Of a stretch of DNA of 64,000 nt, positions 1-8,318 are shown piece by piece. The position numbers were made by a program, and so were the translations under genes. The stretch spans positions 248,001 to 312,000 of the forward strand of contig NZ_JACJTR010000005.1 of NCBI RefSeq assembly GCF_014698795.1. Direction: 5' to 3'. The notes beneath the pieces were generated by a model. The model did not search any database, was not told where the DNA came from, and saw only the letters and a list, made by a program, of their open reading frames with translations. The stretch is from Nostoc sp. FACHB-892 (lineage in GTDB: Bacteria > Cyanobacteriota > Cyanobacteriia > Cyanobacteriales > Nostocaceae). Position 1 is the first letter of the stretch, and each line of letters begins with the position of its first letter.

Positions 1-1324
1 CTCGCTCTTGTAATTGATCTGCTGTAGGCTTTCTGGAAGGCTGGGTATTTGGATTAGGCAGAATTCCATGATTTTTAAGCCAAGTTGGGGAAAATTCCTG
101 CACCTGCCAAAGATAAACATGATCGTGCTTATCGCCACCCATACAACGAATCCGCTTGACTGAAAGTCTGGATTCACCAAAAAAGATTTGCTCATTCCTG
201 GAATTTTTTGGAAACAGGCGCGTCTCACTACCTCTTCCACGAAAGAATTCGATTACAAACCACTCACCAAAATCGAATATACAAACCTCTGTCGGGTCGC
301 TACCATCATCCTCCAATAGATCAAGATTACCTTGGGTTTGAGAGGCTATAGCAATTTGTGATGCCATAGGTAACAAAATACGAAGCCGTTCAAAGCGGTT
401 ACTGTAATCAGCCCAAAAATCTCTGCGTCTACATAGCTGATTTGACTCGAATTTTTGTAAATTTAGATTGTTCAATATTAGATTTACTAACTTTTGGAAA
501 TCACCATAATTGATACCTCCAATTAACTCTCGAAGTCTTCGCCTTGCTGGCTCTGAAAGTTTATACCAATTATCCCCATTTATATAGTTATTTCGCAACC
601 AATCAACCAGTAATGAATGATTGCTAGCTATATCATTGGAAACATTAGTTAGTAAATGATTCACAGCTTTTATTTGCTGACTCTCTGACATTTCATCCAA
701 ACAACTTAACAACCATCTTACTTGCTGCTGATTTGGAGAGCGAATCGTAGTAAAATAAGGAGTTATATCTTCTATGAAATTGCTGAATAATGGAATCCAA
801 TTAGGTAAATCTTCTTTGATTATGTTTAGTAATTCAGTTCGATTAATACGCTGTTCACAAGCAATTTTTGCTAATTCTATACCTGCTTGTATACTGCAAA
901 ACGCCCGGATAATTTGAACTGTTAGCAGGTGACTAACTAAATCAGAATTAGCAAAAATATCAAAAGATTCAGCTAAAGACTGTGCTAACACCTGTTCTTG
1001 CCAATCACCATAATAAATAGCTAAACGCCACAATAGCTGATGTTGTAGCCATGAGTTATAAATTGCTACCTTCCAAATCGCTGCTGATGTTTTCCTAGAT
1101 CGGTCAAGATTTTGCTGATCCCACTGTGCTTTAGCATGGATGCAATAAACCCAATCCAACGGACTTACTTGATCATCTTTACCCTGTTCAATAGCTTCCA
1201 ATATTTTATCAACGCTTGGTATTGATATTGTTGCATCTGGTAACTTACTTGCAAGCTGAATAAGTTGATTAGGACTACACTGGGGAGTTTCAGGTAGGGA
1301 AGGAATGGAAAACGGATAATTCAA
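1..1324 (-). CDS. zorC: ZorC-like (EH-signature) protein of a Zorya-type defence operon, partial
   Basis: An open frame of 441 codons runs from a TTG at 1324 off the left edge with no stop; I checked the frame at both ends. The start is chosen because AAAGGAG lies seven bases upstream and the gene begins 13 bases after the zorB stop. No ATG lies near this point. The protein is soluble-looking and helical, with no signal peptide or membrane segment. The segment around residues 345-365 (FGEWFVIEFF, then GRGSETRLFPK), preceded by RRRDFWADYSNRFERLRILLP-like residues near 300-320, resembles the EH-signature domain of ZorC. In known type I Zorya systems ZorC is a cytosolic DNA-binding partner acting with the ZorAB motor and a ZorD helicase/nuclease. 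The assignment rests largely on position after ZorA and ZorB. The C-terminus and any effector gene are outside the window. Confidence 0.7.
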   Translation of the reverse strand, partial: MNYPFSIPSLPETPQCSPNQLIQLASKLPDATISIPSVDKILEAIEQGKDDQVSPLDWVYCIHAKAQWDQQNLDRSRKTSAAIWKVAIYNSWLQHQLLWRLAIYYGDWQEQVLAQSLAESFDIFANSDLVSHLLTVQIIRAFCSIQAGIELAKIACEQRINRTELLNIIKEDLPNWIPLFSNFIEDITPYFTTIRSPNQQQVRWLLSCLDEMSESQQIKAVNHLLTNVSNDIASNHSLLVDWLRNNYINGDNWYKLSEPARRRLRELIGGINYGDFQKLVNLILNNLNLQKFESNQLCRRRDFWADYSNRFERLRILLPMASQIAIASQTQGNLDLLEDDGSDPTEVCIFDFGEWFVIEFFRGRGSETRLFPKNSRNEQIFFGESRLSVKRIRCMGGDKHDHVYLWQVQEFSPTWLKNHGILPNPNTQPSRKPTADQLQER

Positions 1325-1337
1325 TGTTTTAGCTCCT

Positions 1338-1991
1338 TTAAAGAGAGGTTTTGACGATATCTTTTTTTAATTCATCACTACGGAACTGAAAGCGGAAAAC
1401 TACTTTGCGATCGCCTGGATTATCACGTTTTTTGTCAGATTCAATTTCTCCCCGACCAGCAGCTAATATTTTCTGGCTTAAAGGTGCTTTGGTAGGGAAA
1501 TTCATATCATAAAAAATGTAGTTGTAAACTGATGATGATCGCAACAAGCTTAGTTGTAGATTAGTCTTGTCGTCTCCATCTGAGCTAGTGTGACCTTCTA
1601 TAACTACGCGGCTAATTTCCTGCTCAAATTCTGGTTTTGAGAAAATAACCCCACTGTAAACAGGAATAAAGCGGCGTAAGAAGGCTTTACCTTCTGGTTT
1701 AAGTTCTGTACTTCCTTTAGCAAAAAGAATTGATTCTTGTATACTGATATCCCCAGTTTCCGGGTTAACTTTGACATTAATATTGTTGCTTTTCATCTGT
1801 CCCACAACATTACCAATTACTACCCGTTTTGGTACATCCTTTTGTGCAAGCTGGAGTAGTGCAGTAATAAATAGCAAAGCAAAAAACATTAGTAAACCAG
1901 ACATCAGATCGCCAATAGACAGATATATACTAGAATCATCATCATCGGCAATTTCTGTATCAACAAATTCGTCGCTGATAAAATCAGCCAT
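1338..1991 (-). CDS. zorB: ZorB-like MotB/OmpA-domain motor protein
   Basis: This 217-aa protein has an acidic cytoplasmic N-terminus, one membrane helix at about residues 24-48, and a periplasmic OmpA/MotB peptidoglycan-binding domain (GHTSSDGDD near 135, then the NLQLSLLRSSSVYNYI helix). D28 at the mouth of the helix (SIGDLMSGLLMFF) is where MotB and ZorB carry the ion-binding aspartate. ZorB dimers sit inside a ZorA pentamer to form an ion-driven inner-membrane motor anchored to the wall. ATG start with GGAG at a good distance. It lies 21 bases after zorA and 13 bases before zorC, so it is probably translated from one operon mRNA. A flagellar MotB is unlikely in a cyanobacterium; an ExbD or OmpA-like stator of another system is the alternative. 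Confidence 0.78.
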   Translation of the reverse strand: MADFISDEFVDTEIADDDDSSIYLSIGDLMSGLLMFFALLFITALLQLAQKDVPKRVVIGNVVGQMKSNNINVKVNPETGDISIQESILFAKGSTELKPEGKAFLRRFIPVYSGVIFSKPEFEQEISRVVIEGHTSSDGDDKTNLQLSLLRSSSVYNYIFYDMNFPTKAPLSQKILAAGRGEIESDKKRDNPGDRKVVFRFQFRSDELKKDIVKTSL

Positions 1992-2012
1992 TTTAATTAC
2001 TCCATTAATAAT

Positions 2013-4331
2013 TTAATATTTTTTATTTGCTTCTAACAGCACTTCTGCTGTTTTTAGTACATCTCCGCAAACTCTAGCCATAGACTTATCTGCTTGTTGA
2101 AAAAAGCTTACCTGTAAGTCCACAGTCCTTTGCATAGAACTTTCAAGGTGACTCTGCCAAGACTCAAGGCTACTGTTAAATGTTTTATTCAAATTTATAT
2201 ATGAATTATCTACTATTTGCACTTGCTGACCAATTCCGCTTGCAAGCTTTTCTAGTTGAATCAGTCGTTGTGCATCGTTTAATCCAGCCGCACTAACTAA
2301 TTTGTTAATTTGTTCGACAGATGTCTGAATTTTAGTCATACTTTTGTCTACTTCTTGAGTCAATTCACTACGTCTTTGAGATTCCTTTTGGAAGACTTGA
2401 TCTAGATTGTTCACAACCCCAGATAATCCATCTCTTTGTTTGCCTAGCGTCCCCTCAAGTAAGTTGTTTTGTTGTTGAAAGAATATCTGCAAATTTGTTT
2501 GATATTCTTCCCTAAATCTTATCAAATCATCTTCTACTGTATGGCGAGTTGCTGTGAGTGTCGCATCAATATTTACTAAAGTAGCCAGAAGATTATCCTT
2601 CGCATCATTCATCAATCCAGAAGCTTGATTACCCACTATTTGTAGAGTATTAGTTTGCTCATGAAAGGTTCTATTTGCTTGGGTGAGAATTTGGATAATT
2701 CCAGTCCGAGTAGCTTGAAGCATCTCCTGTTCTACTGCTGCGCGTTCTTGTAGTGCTTTTTGCAGTTCCTCTCGAATTCCCCGGAAGGTAGCAGCAGCTT
2801 GTACTGCACTGGCTTCAAAAGCACTTCGCTGGGCTATCATTCCTTCGATACTTTGAGCTACACCTCGATTAATTTCGTGAGATGTTTGTTGTATAACTCC
2901 TGTAGTTTCAGTTTGGAATTGACTCAAAGTTTGTCCCATATTGTTAGCAAATCGTTGAAGCATCTGCTGTTCTACTATTGCGCGTTCTTGTAGTGCTGTT
3001 TGCAGTTCCTCTCGAATTCCTCGGAAGGTAGCAGCAGTTTCTACTGCACTTTCTTTAAAAGCACTTCGCTGGGCTGTCATTCCCTGGATACTCTGATCTA
3101 CAGCTCGATTAATTTCGTCGGCTGTTAGTTGTAAAACACCTCTTGTATCTGTCTGAAATTGATTGAGAGTGTATCCCAGGTGGTTAGCGAATACTTTAAG
3201 TTCTACCAAAGTTTCTTTTTGAAATTTCTCAATTGTCAGGATGGAATTTGCCAAACTTTGAGATATACCACCCAATTCTCTATGTAAACTCAGCACAGCT
3301 TCGGAAGCTTGTTGGGTTAACTCTGCACTTTTATCTAGTCGATCTGCAATGGGTTCGAGTACCTGAACTCGCATATCCTTAATGAGTTCTTCTAAAACTC
3401 TCTGCCCCTGATTTTCTTGGAGTTCTCGAAGTTGTTTCTGTTCTTTGAAAATTGCTTCTAAAGCTGGAAATATCTGCTGACGCACGGCTAAACCAATAGC
3501 TTGGGCTGATAATTGATTTAACCCGTCGAACTGTTCTGCTATGCTCTTACCTACAGATTTACCAATGGCTTCAGCACTCAGTTGGTTTAACCCAGCGAAC
3601 TGTTCTGCTATGCTCTTACCCACAGATTTACCAATGGCTTCAGCACTCAGTTGATTTAACCCTGACAAATTATTTCCAACACGGATAAATGCTTCAACTA
3701 GATCACCATTGTTATTGTCTGTTGTTTTTAAGGTTGCGATCGCTTTCAATTTCTGACGCAAACTATCACGCCGTTTTTGCCTTAGCGAATCGCACCCAAA
3801 CAAAACTAGAGTAAACAAGCTACCAGAACCAAGCCCCATCAAGGAAGTAGAAAAAGCTGTTTTCATTCCTACCAGTAGCCCTTTACTAGCAGTCATCAAT
3901 TCTTTAGGATTTTCTGTAGATAAATTAATTCCTTGTAGTCCCTGTTGTATACCATAAAAGGTTCCTAGAACGCCAATTGCAGTACACAAGGTTGTCACAA
4001 AGCGCAGAGAACTACGAGGTATGGGATGGACTAAGACAGATGGATATTTTATCAGTATGAAATTACCATCTTGTTGTTTGAATCTACTAAAGTCATCGGT
4101 TCCTAGATGCTCTTTTAACCAGGGGCGGACTTTGTCTAAAAGCTTTACATTTTTACCCTTTTTCAAATTACTCAAAAATTTAATCGAGGTTCCAGTTATG
4201 CCACACTCTGAGTGCCAATACTGCCATAATGTGTAAAACTCAACAATAATTGCGGCTACTAATACAAAAGCAGTTGCCCAATGAAAAGGTTCGCTATCCC
4301 AAATAATATCCCAAACTTTTGCTATTTCCAC
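2013..4331 (-). CDS. zorA: ZorA-like MotA/ExbB-domain protein with long coiled-coil tail
   Basis: This is a 772-aa protein. Membrane helices are visible at about residues 18-36, 110-132 and 152-180; the second and third form the MotA/ExbB/TolQ core (TAIGVLGTFYGI, then GLLVGMKTAFSTSLMGLGSG). Residues 200-772 form a very long, mostly helical tail rich in Gln and Glu. The tail contains 23-aa tandem repeats (224-280) and an 80-aa tandem duplication (381-460 and 461-540). In Zorya, ZorA is the stator-like ring whose long intracellular tail carries the signal of phage contact to ZorC and ZorD. The start is GTG at 4331 with GAGGGA six bases upstream. It follows the 115-aa gene by 25 bases and precedes zorB by 21. 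A generic ExbB-type proton channel is the alternative, but the tail and the ZorB/ZorC neighbours favour Zorya. Confidence 0.78.
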   Translation of the reverse strand: MEIAKVWDIIWDSEPFHWATAFVLVAAIIVEFYTLWQYWHSECGITGTSIKFLSNLKKGKNVKLLDKVRPWLKEHLGTDDFSRFKQQDGNFILIKYPSVLVHPIPRSSLRFVTTLCTAIGVLGTFYGIQQGLQGINLSTENPKELMTASKGLLVGMKTAFSTSLMGLGSGSLFTLVLFGCDSLRQKRRDSLRQKLKAIATLKTTDNNNGDLVEAFIRVGNNLSGLNQLSAEAIGKSVGKSIAEQFAGLNQLSAEAIGKSVGKSIAEQFDGLNQLSAQAIGLAVRQQIFPALEAIFKEQKQLRELQENQGQRVLEELIKDMRVQVLEPIADRLDKSAELTQQASEAVLSLHRELGGISQSLANSILTIEKFQKETLVELKVFANHLGYTLNQFQTDTRGVLQLTADEINRAVDQSIQGMTAQRSAFKESAVETAATFRGIREELQTALQERAIVEQQMLQRFANNMGQTLSQFQTETTGVIQQTSHEINRGVAQSIEGMIAQRSAFEASAVQAAATFRGIREELQKALQERAAVEQEMLQATRTGIIQILTQANRTFHEQTNTLQIVGNQASGLMNDAKDNLLATLVNIDATLTATRHTVEDDLIRFREEYQTNLQIFFQQQNNLLEGTLGKQRDGLSGVVNNLDQVFQKESQRRSELTQEVDKSMTKIQTSVEQINKLVSAAGLNDAQRLIQLEKLASGIGQQVQIVDNSYINLNKTFNSSLESWQSHLESSMQRTVDLQVSFFQQADKSMARVCGDVLKTAEVLLEANKKY
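2712..3191 (-). repeat. Two tandem 240-bp repeats inside zorA
   Basis: Codons 381-460 and 461-540 of zorA encode two adjacent 80-aa copies. Both begin FAN and share QFQT, EINR, QRSAF, AATFRGIREELQ and ALQERA blocks. The DNA copies are at 2952-3191 and 2712-2951. The unit is in frame, so copy number changes would lengthen or shorten the tail without breaking the protein. Confidence 0.85.
3492..3662 (-). repeat. Tandem 69-bp repeats inside zorA
   Basis: Residues 224-280 of the ZorA-like protein consist of two nearly identical 23-aa units (GLNQLSAEAIGKSVGKSIAE followed by QFA or QFD) and a partial third (GLNQLSAQAIG). At DNA level the copies are almost the same, implying recent expansion. Confidence 0.88.
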
Positions 4332-4356
4332 ACTTAATCCCTCTTGTTTCTCTTGG

Positions 4357-4704
4357 TTATATCTTTGTGAATTTATCTAATTCTTTATTCGTAAGAACTT
4401 CTTCAGCTATCCGTATTGGGAGATGCTCTGCATACAAGCGTTCTCTCATAGGTTCCCGAAGGCATAAGCTATAAAGTCGCTCCCCCTCTGCCTTTTTATC
4501 CTCAATTAAATAAACCTGTTCTGGTGCATAGCTTCGCAACAAACGCACCTGCAAACAGGTTTTTAAATCCCGCGAAGAAATAGATAGAGGTGAATCTTGT
4601 CCAAATAATTCACAAGCCACTTTCCAAGCGTGGTTAACCGCCACAATTTCGTTAACCAATTTTTCCACCGAGGGGTACAATATTTTTGCAGTTTCATTAA
4701 TCAA
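4357..4704 (-). CDS. Unknown 115-aa protein leading the Zorya-like operon
   Basis: This is a small, soluble-looking, charged protein that I do not recognise. It is predicted mostly helical (KILYPSVEKLVNEIVAVNHAWKVA-type N-terminus, then a basic middle and an acidic C-terminus). It has no signal peptide, membrane helix or obvious catalytic motif. The predicted start is TTG at 4704; the upstream AGG is poorly placed, so the start is uncertain. It precedes zorA by 25 bases on the same strand and is the first gene after the promoter region, so it is probably co-transcribed with the defence genes. It could be an extra component, an immunity or regulatory factor, or a passenger. Confidence 0.6.
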   Translation of the reverse strand: MINETAKILYPSVEKLVNEIVAVNHAWKVACELFGQDSPLSISSRDLKTCLQVRLLRSYAPEQVYLIEDKKAEGERLYSLCLREPMRERLYAEHLPIRIAEEVLTNKELDKFTKI

Positions 4705-4742
4705 TACTTTTGACCTACTTGCGTGAGCTTCAATAGGTCTAT

Positions 4743-4761
4743 AGTTCCCAAAATGGGAACT
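4743..4761. promoter_or_regulatory. Palindrome upstream of the Zorya-like operon
   Basis: AGTTCCCA and TGGGAACT form a perfect 8-bp inverted repeat around AAA, about 40 bases upstream of the first gene of the operon. It could be an operator for a repressor. Read on the plus strand it is followed by TTTATTTAACTTTT and would resemble a terminator, but no plus-strand gene ends here. Confidence 0.4.
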
Positions 4762-4940
4762 TTTATTTAACTTTTATTGGTAAATCTATTTTGATAAAAG
4801 TAGTTTTTGATGCCAAACCACTCTTTGGGCGTTGAAAAAATATAGAGTGTGTTATTGCTTTTACTGTGTTAGCGGATGCTGTTGGCGAAAGTTCTCTGCT
4901 TAAAATCAGATGTACTCTTTAAGGAAACAGTTTCAACCTG

Positions 4941-5276
4941 AATAACAATTACTTCAGCATTGATAAGAAAATATTTAATCTTTGTAAGAAATGCTTAAAC
5001 CTTTCTTATAAATGCTTTAACGCGAGTAACAATTGGTTCAACATTGATAAGAAAATATTTAATCTTTGTAAGAAATACTTAAGCCTTTCTTATAAATGCT
5101 TTAACGTGAGTAACAACTGCTTCAACATTGATAAGAAAATATTTAATTTTTGTAAGAAACACTTAAGCCTTTCTTATAAATGCTTTAACGTGAGTAACAA
5201 TTGTTTGAACATTGGCAATAAAAAATTGAATTTTTGCAACAAATACTTAGGGTGTGTGCAATTGAGATACCTCACC
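4941..5276. repeat. 84-bp tandem repeat array, about four copies
   Basis: The anchor GATAAGAAAATATTTAAT recurs at 4962, 5046 and 5130, with a diverged copy at 5214, giving an exact period of 84 bases. Because 84 is a multiple of three, one frame stays open from 4923 to 5312 and would encode 28-aa repeats rich in Asn, Lys, Cys and Phe. There is no ATG; only a GTG inside a repeat could start it. I treat it as a non-coding satellite-like array. Confidence 0.8.
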
Positions 5277-5410
5277 TTGATTGGACTATGTAAAATTTGT
5301 CCCTTTCTTTAGTAACGAGCCGACTTTTTACGGCATCTGGAAAACCTCACTTCTATTTCTCTCTTCTAAAAGGAGAGAGACTTTGAATTTCCCGCTTCCC
5401 GCATCGGGAA

Positions 5411-5570
5411 GCAGGGTGGTTTCATACAAGCGGAGAAAAACTAAAACTGCGTTTCAAAGCCTCTCCCCCGGTGGGGGAGAGGTTTGGAGAGGGGTAAAAA
5501 GCTATGCCACAAAACCAGAAATCAAGACTTATGCATTTTATTTTTCTTTTTTTGTATGAAACCACCCTGC
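5411..5570. repeat. 160-bp element bounded by 19-bp perfect inverted repeats
   Basis: GCAGGGTGGTTTCATACAA at 5411-5429 is exactly complementary to 5552-5570. The flanking GCATCGGGA words are also shared. The interior contains a CTCTCCCCC/GGGGGAGAG hairpin and no gene. It resembles a MITE or small palindromic repeat. Mobility is not shown. Confidence 0.55.
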
Positions 5571-5817
5571 CGCATCGGGAGGGGTTAGGGGGCTAGGTTT
5601 TTCGTGGACTTTTCCACATAACGTGAAAAGTCAAAGTAACGAGAGGGATGTCTGATAAAACAGGGTGAGGTTTTTTACTGCAAAATCAAACAGCGATCGC
5701 TCTCCTAAATGCTGTCTTATCTTCACAGCTAGACTATCATTACTTACCAAAAATTCTTTAATAGCATTTTGAGTGAAACCCAGCCTCATCTAAGGTTAAC
5801 GCTGAGTTTCACTGCAT

Positions 5818-6555
5818 TCAACTAGCTTGATTTGGCGGTATTTCTTCAGGTGGCGTTTCCGCCGGGGGAGCTAGTACCGCATCCGGCGCTATATATTCTA
5901 CGGGAATCGGTTGCTTATCATCAGTTTCTGCATCTGGTTGCGCTGCTTCCACCAATTCAGGAGATGGGGGATGTGGTGGAATCGCTTCCGGTACACTCTC
6001 GGTTTTGGCTTCGGTGTCAGTAGTAACTGTCTCCTCTGCTGGTTTTTCTGGTATGGCAGTAGTTTTGTCGATAATCTCAACAGTAGGTTTCTCTGCTATT
6101 ACAGAGGTAATGTCTTCAGGTTTGGGGGTTGTAGGTGTTTTTTTACTCCCAGTCTGTTGTACCTTGTTTTTCACACCACTGAAGGTGCTACCAAGACCTT
6201 TTTGCAACTGGCCTAGGCGTTCCTGAAGGGAGAATTTATTTACCTGTTCTTGAATGCCAGTTTTCACTGTCTCAGGACTGGGTACTTGAGTTTGTTGTAC
6301 TTGCGGGGTTAGTTGGCGACGTAATGATAGAGTTTGCCAGCCAAACCAGACCAATAAAGCCACACTAGCTATATGACCCAGCAACAAACCTCCAGTAATG
6401 CGTGGTGCAAACACCCATAAAACTAGGGCGTAAAATAGTCCTACACCACTCCAGATAAAGTCATTCTTGCGGTGGATTTCTGGAAAAAAGAAAGCTGCTA
6501 TATAAATGGCTAAACTACCAATACCGACCACCAAAGCTAGGACAAATGCCAGCAT
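5818..6555 (-). CDS. Ycf66 family membrane protein
   Basis: This is a 245-aa protein. The first ~85 residues contain three hydrophobic helices (MLAFVLALVVGIGSLAIYIA; WSGVGLFYALVLWVFAP; GHIASVALLVWFGWQTL) and match the Ycf66 N-terminal domain, conserved in cyanobacteria and some plastids. The remainder is a low-complexity tail rich in Pro, Glu, Thr and Val, common in this family and probably disordered. AAGGAG lies about ten bases before the ATG. The function of Ycf66 is not established; membrane (thylakoid or plasma) location is inferred from the helices. Divergent from gnd. Confidence 0.8.
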   Translation of the reverse strand: MLAFVLALVVGIGSLAIYIAAFFFPEIHRKNDFIWSGVGLFYALVLWVFAPRITGGLLLGHIASVALLVWFGWQTLSLRRQLTPQVQQTQVPSPETVKTGIQEQVNKFSLQERLGQLQKGLGSTFSGVKNKVQQTGSKKTPTTPKPEDITSVIAEKPTVEIIDKTTAIPEKPAEETVTTDTEAKTESVPEAIPPHPPSPELVEAAQPDAETDDKQPIPVEYIAPDAVLAPPAETPPEEIPPNQAS

Positions 6556-6771
6556 TATTTGGTTACTCCTTACTGCGTCCTTTGACTATTTCAATTTTGC
6601 AAATTTTGTCAGTCAATTGTTGATTTAGATACAATTTAAAATTAATTAGCCGTGTTAGTTGCGGATTTTTGCCCTTTATTCAAGTCTTAAGGTCTTCTTT
6701 AGGGGAGAACGGAAAATATCGGACTACCCTTAAAGGTAAAAGGATCTGCAAGAGTTAGCCAGAAATTTTTT

Positions 6772-8202
6772 ATGACACTACAAAGCTTTGGTGTGATTGG
6801 ATTAGCCGTTATGGGTGAGAACATCGCTCTAAACGTGGAGCGCAATGGCTTCCCAATTGCAGTTTACAACCGCTCCCGAGAAAAAACGGATGCGTTTATG
6901 GCGCAGCGTGCTACAGGACGGAACGTCAAAGCCGCCTTTACCTTGGAAGAATTCGTTGCCTTATTGGAACGTCCCCGCAAAATCCTAGTAATGGTGCAAG
7001 CTGGTAAACCAGTGGATGCGGTGATTGCTCAACTCAAACCCTTGTTAGAGGAAGGCGATATCATTATCGACGGTGGCAACTCTTGGTTTGAAGATACGGA
7101 ACGACGCACTCAGGAATTAGAACCCGCAGGGCTTCGGTATCTTGGTATGGGTGTCAGTGGCGGTGAAGAAGGAGCGCTAAATGGGCCTTCACTGATGCCT
7201 GGAGGTACAACAAGCTCTTATGAGTATCTATCGCCAATTTTCAACAAAATTGCTGCCCAAGTCGATGATGGCCCTTGTGTAACCTATATTGGCCCTGGTG
7301 GTTCTGGCCACTATGTCAAAATGGTACACAACGGTATTGAGTATGGCGATATGCAGCTAATTGCTGAAGCCTACGACTTGCTGAAAAATGTCGCTGGATT
7401 AGACCATAATCAGCTACATGAAGTGTTTGCTGAATGGAACACCACCGATGAACTCGATTCATTTTTGATTGAGATTACGAAGAATATCTTCCCATATCTT
7501 GACCCAGAAACAAATAAACCCCTGGTAGATTTGATTGTTGACGCAGCCGGTCAAAAGGGAACTGGACGCTGGACTGTGCAAACAGCATTGGAATTGGGAG
7601 TCTCTATTCCCACAATTACAGCAGCGGTTAATGCCCGGATTATATCTTCTATTAAAGAGGAACGGGTTGCAGCGTCTAAAGTCCTCACAGGCCCCAGTGG
7701 CAAATATGACGGGCAAACCAAGGACTTTATCAATAAAGTACGCGATGCTCTCTATTGCTCAAAAATCTGTTCTTATGCTCAAGGGATGGCGTTGCTATCC
7801 ACAGCTTCAAAAACATATAACTGGAATTTGGATCTGGGCGAAATGGCGCGGATTTGGAAAGGTGGTTGTATTATTCGCGCTCGCTTTTTGAATAAGATTA
7901 AAAAGGCTTTTAGCGAAAATCCAGCTTTGCCTAACTTGCTGTTAGCTCCCGAATTTAAGCAGACAATTCTCGACAGACAGACTGCTTGGCGGGAAGTAAT
8001 TGCTACAGCTGCAACACTGGGAATTCCAGTACCCGCATTTAGCGCATCCTTGGATTATTTTGACAGCTATCGCCGCGATCGCCTGCCTCAAAACCTAACT
8101 CAAGCACAACGCGACTACTTCGGCGCACATACCTACCTGCGTCTTGATAAGCCCGGAAGTTTCCATACTGAATGGGTTCCCATTGCTGAAGCTAAGAAGT
8201 AA
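6772..8202 (+). CDS. gnd: 6-phosphogluconate dehydrogenase (decarboxylating)
   Basis: This is a full-length 476-aa enzyme of the oxidative pentose phosphate pathway, converting 6-phosphogluconate and NADP+ to ribulose-5-phosphate, CO2 and NADPH in the cytosol. The N-terminal Rossmann motif GVIGLAVMGENIALN starts at residue 7. The substrate-binding signature (MGVSGGEEGALNGPSLMPGG) is at about 126-145, and the catalytic Lys and His lie in HYVKMVHNGIEYGDMQ. The C-terminus has the usual YFGAHTYLR. In heterocyst-forming cyanobacteria this pathway supplies reductant to nitrogenase and in the dark. It is monocistronic, with a terminator directly downstream. Confidence 0.97.
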   Translation: MTLQSFGVIGLAVMGENIALNVERNGFPIAVYNRSREKTDAFMAQRATGRNVKAAFTLEEFVALLERPRKILVMVQAGKPVDAVIAQLKPLLEEGDIIIDGGNSWFEDTERRTQELEPAGLRYLGMGVSGGEEGALNGPSLMPGGTTSSYEYLSPIFNKIAAQVDDGPCVTYIGPGGSGHYVKMVHNGIEYGDMQLIAEAYDLLKNVAGLDHNQLHEVFAEWNTTDELDSFLIEITKNIFPYLDPETNKPLVDLIVDAAGQKGTGRWTVQTALELGVSIPTITAAVNARIISSIKEERVAASKVLTGPSGKYDGQTKDFINKVRDALYCSKICSYAQGMALLSTASKTYNWNLDLGEMARIWKGGCIIRARFLNKIKKAFSENPALPNLLLAPEFKQTILDRQTAWREVIATAATLGIPVPAFSASLDYFDSYRRDRLPQNLTQAQRDYFGAHTYLRLDKPGSFHTEWVPIAEAKK

Positions 8203-8266
8203 ATTTTCACACACCTACATCAGGATATTGTGAAAGGTTAAAAAGTTTCAGAATACAGTTTTAAGG

Positions 8267-8298
8267 GTGGCTCTGAGTTTCAGAGTCACTTTCTTTTT
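8267..8298 (+). terminator. Intrinsic terminator after gnd
   Basis: A 10-bp stem (8267-8276 with 8280-8289, one G-U pair, 3-base loop) is followed by TTCTTTTT, about 65 bases after the gnd stop. Its position and T-rich tail fit a factor-independent terminator. Confidence 0.7.
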
Positions 8299-8318
8299 AG
8301 AGAACTCCAAAAAATAAA

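Larger units (their letters stand above)
4705..5817. other. Intergenic region between the Zorya-like operon and ycf66
   Basis: The stretch holds the palindrome at 4743, the 84-bp array, and then the 5411-5570 inverted-repeat element. Between and after these I see only AT-rich or low-complexity sequence (for example CTCTCCCCCGGTGGGGGAG at about 5461-5479). No convincing gene. Confidence 0.6.

Noticed and set aside
2013-4331. Flagellar motor or TonB-ExbB system
   Set aside because: Cyanobacteria have no flagella, no TonB or ExbD neighbour is present, and the long tail with ZorB/ZorC neighbours fits Zorya better.
4743-4761. Terminator for a plus-strand gene
   Set aside because: No plus-strand gene ends upstream; kept as a possible operator instead.
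5106-5312. Open frame with Asn/Cys-rich 28-aa repeats
   Set aside because: It is only the open phase of the 84-bp tandem repeat; no ATG and no ribosome site.
5281-5559. 92-codon plus-strand frame
   Set aside because: It runs through the inverted-repeat element, lacks a start site and has no family resemblance.
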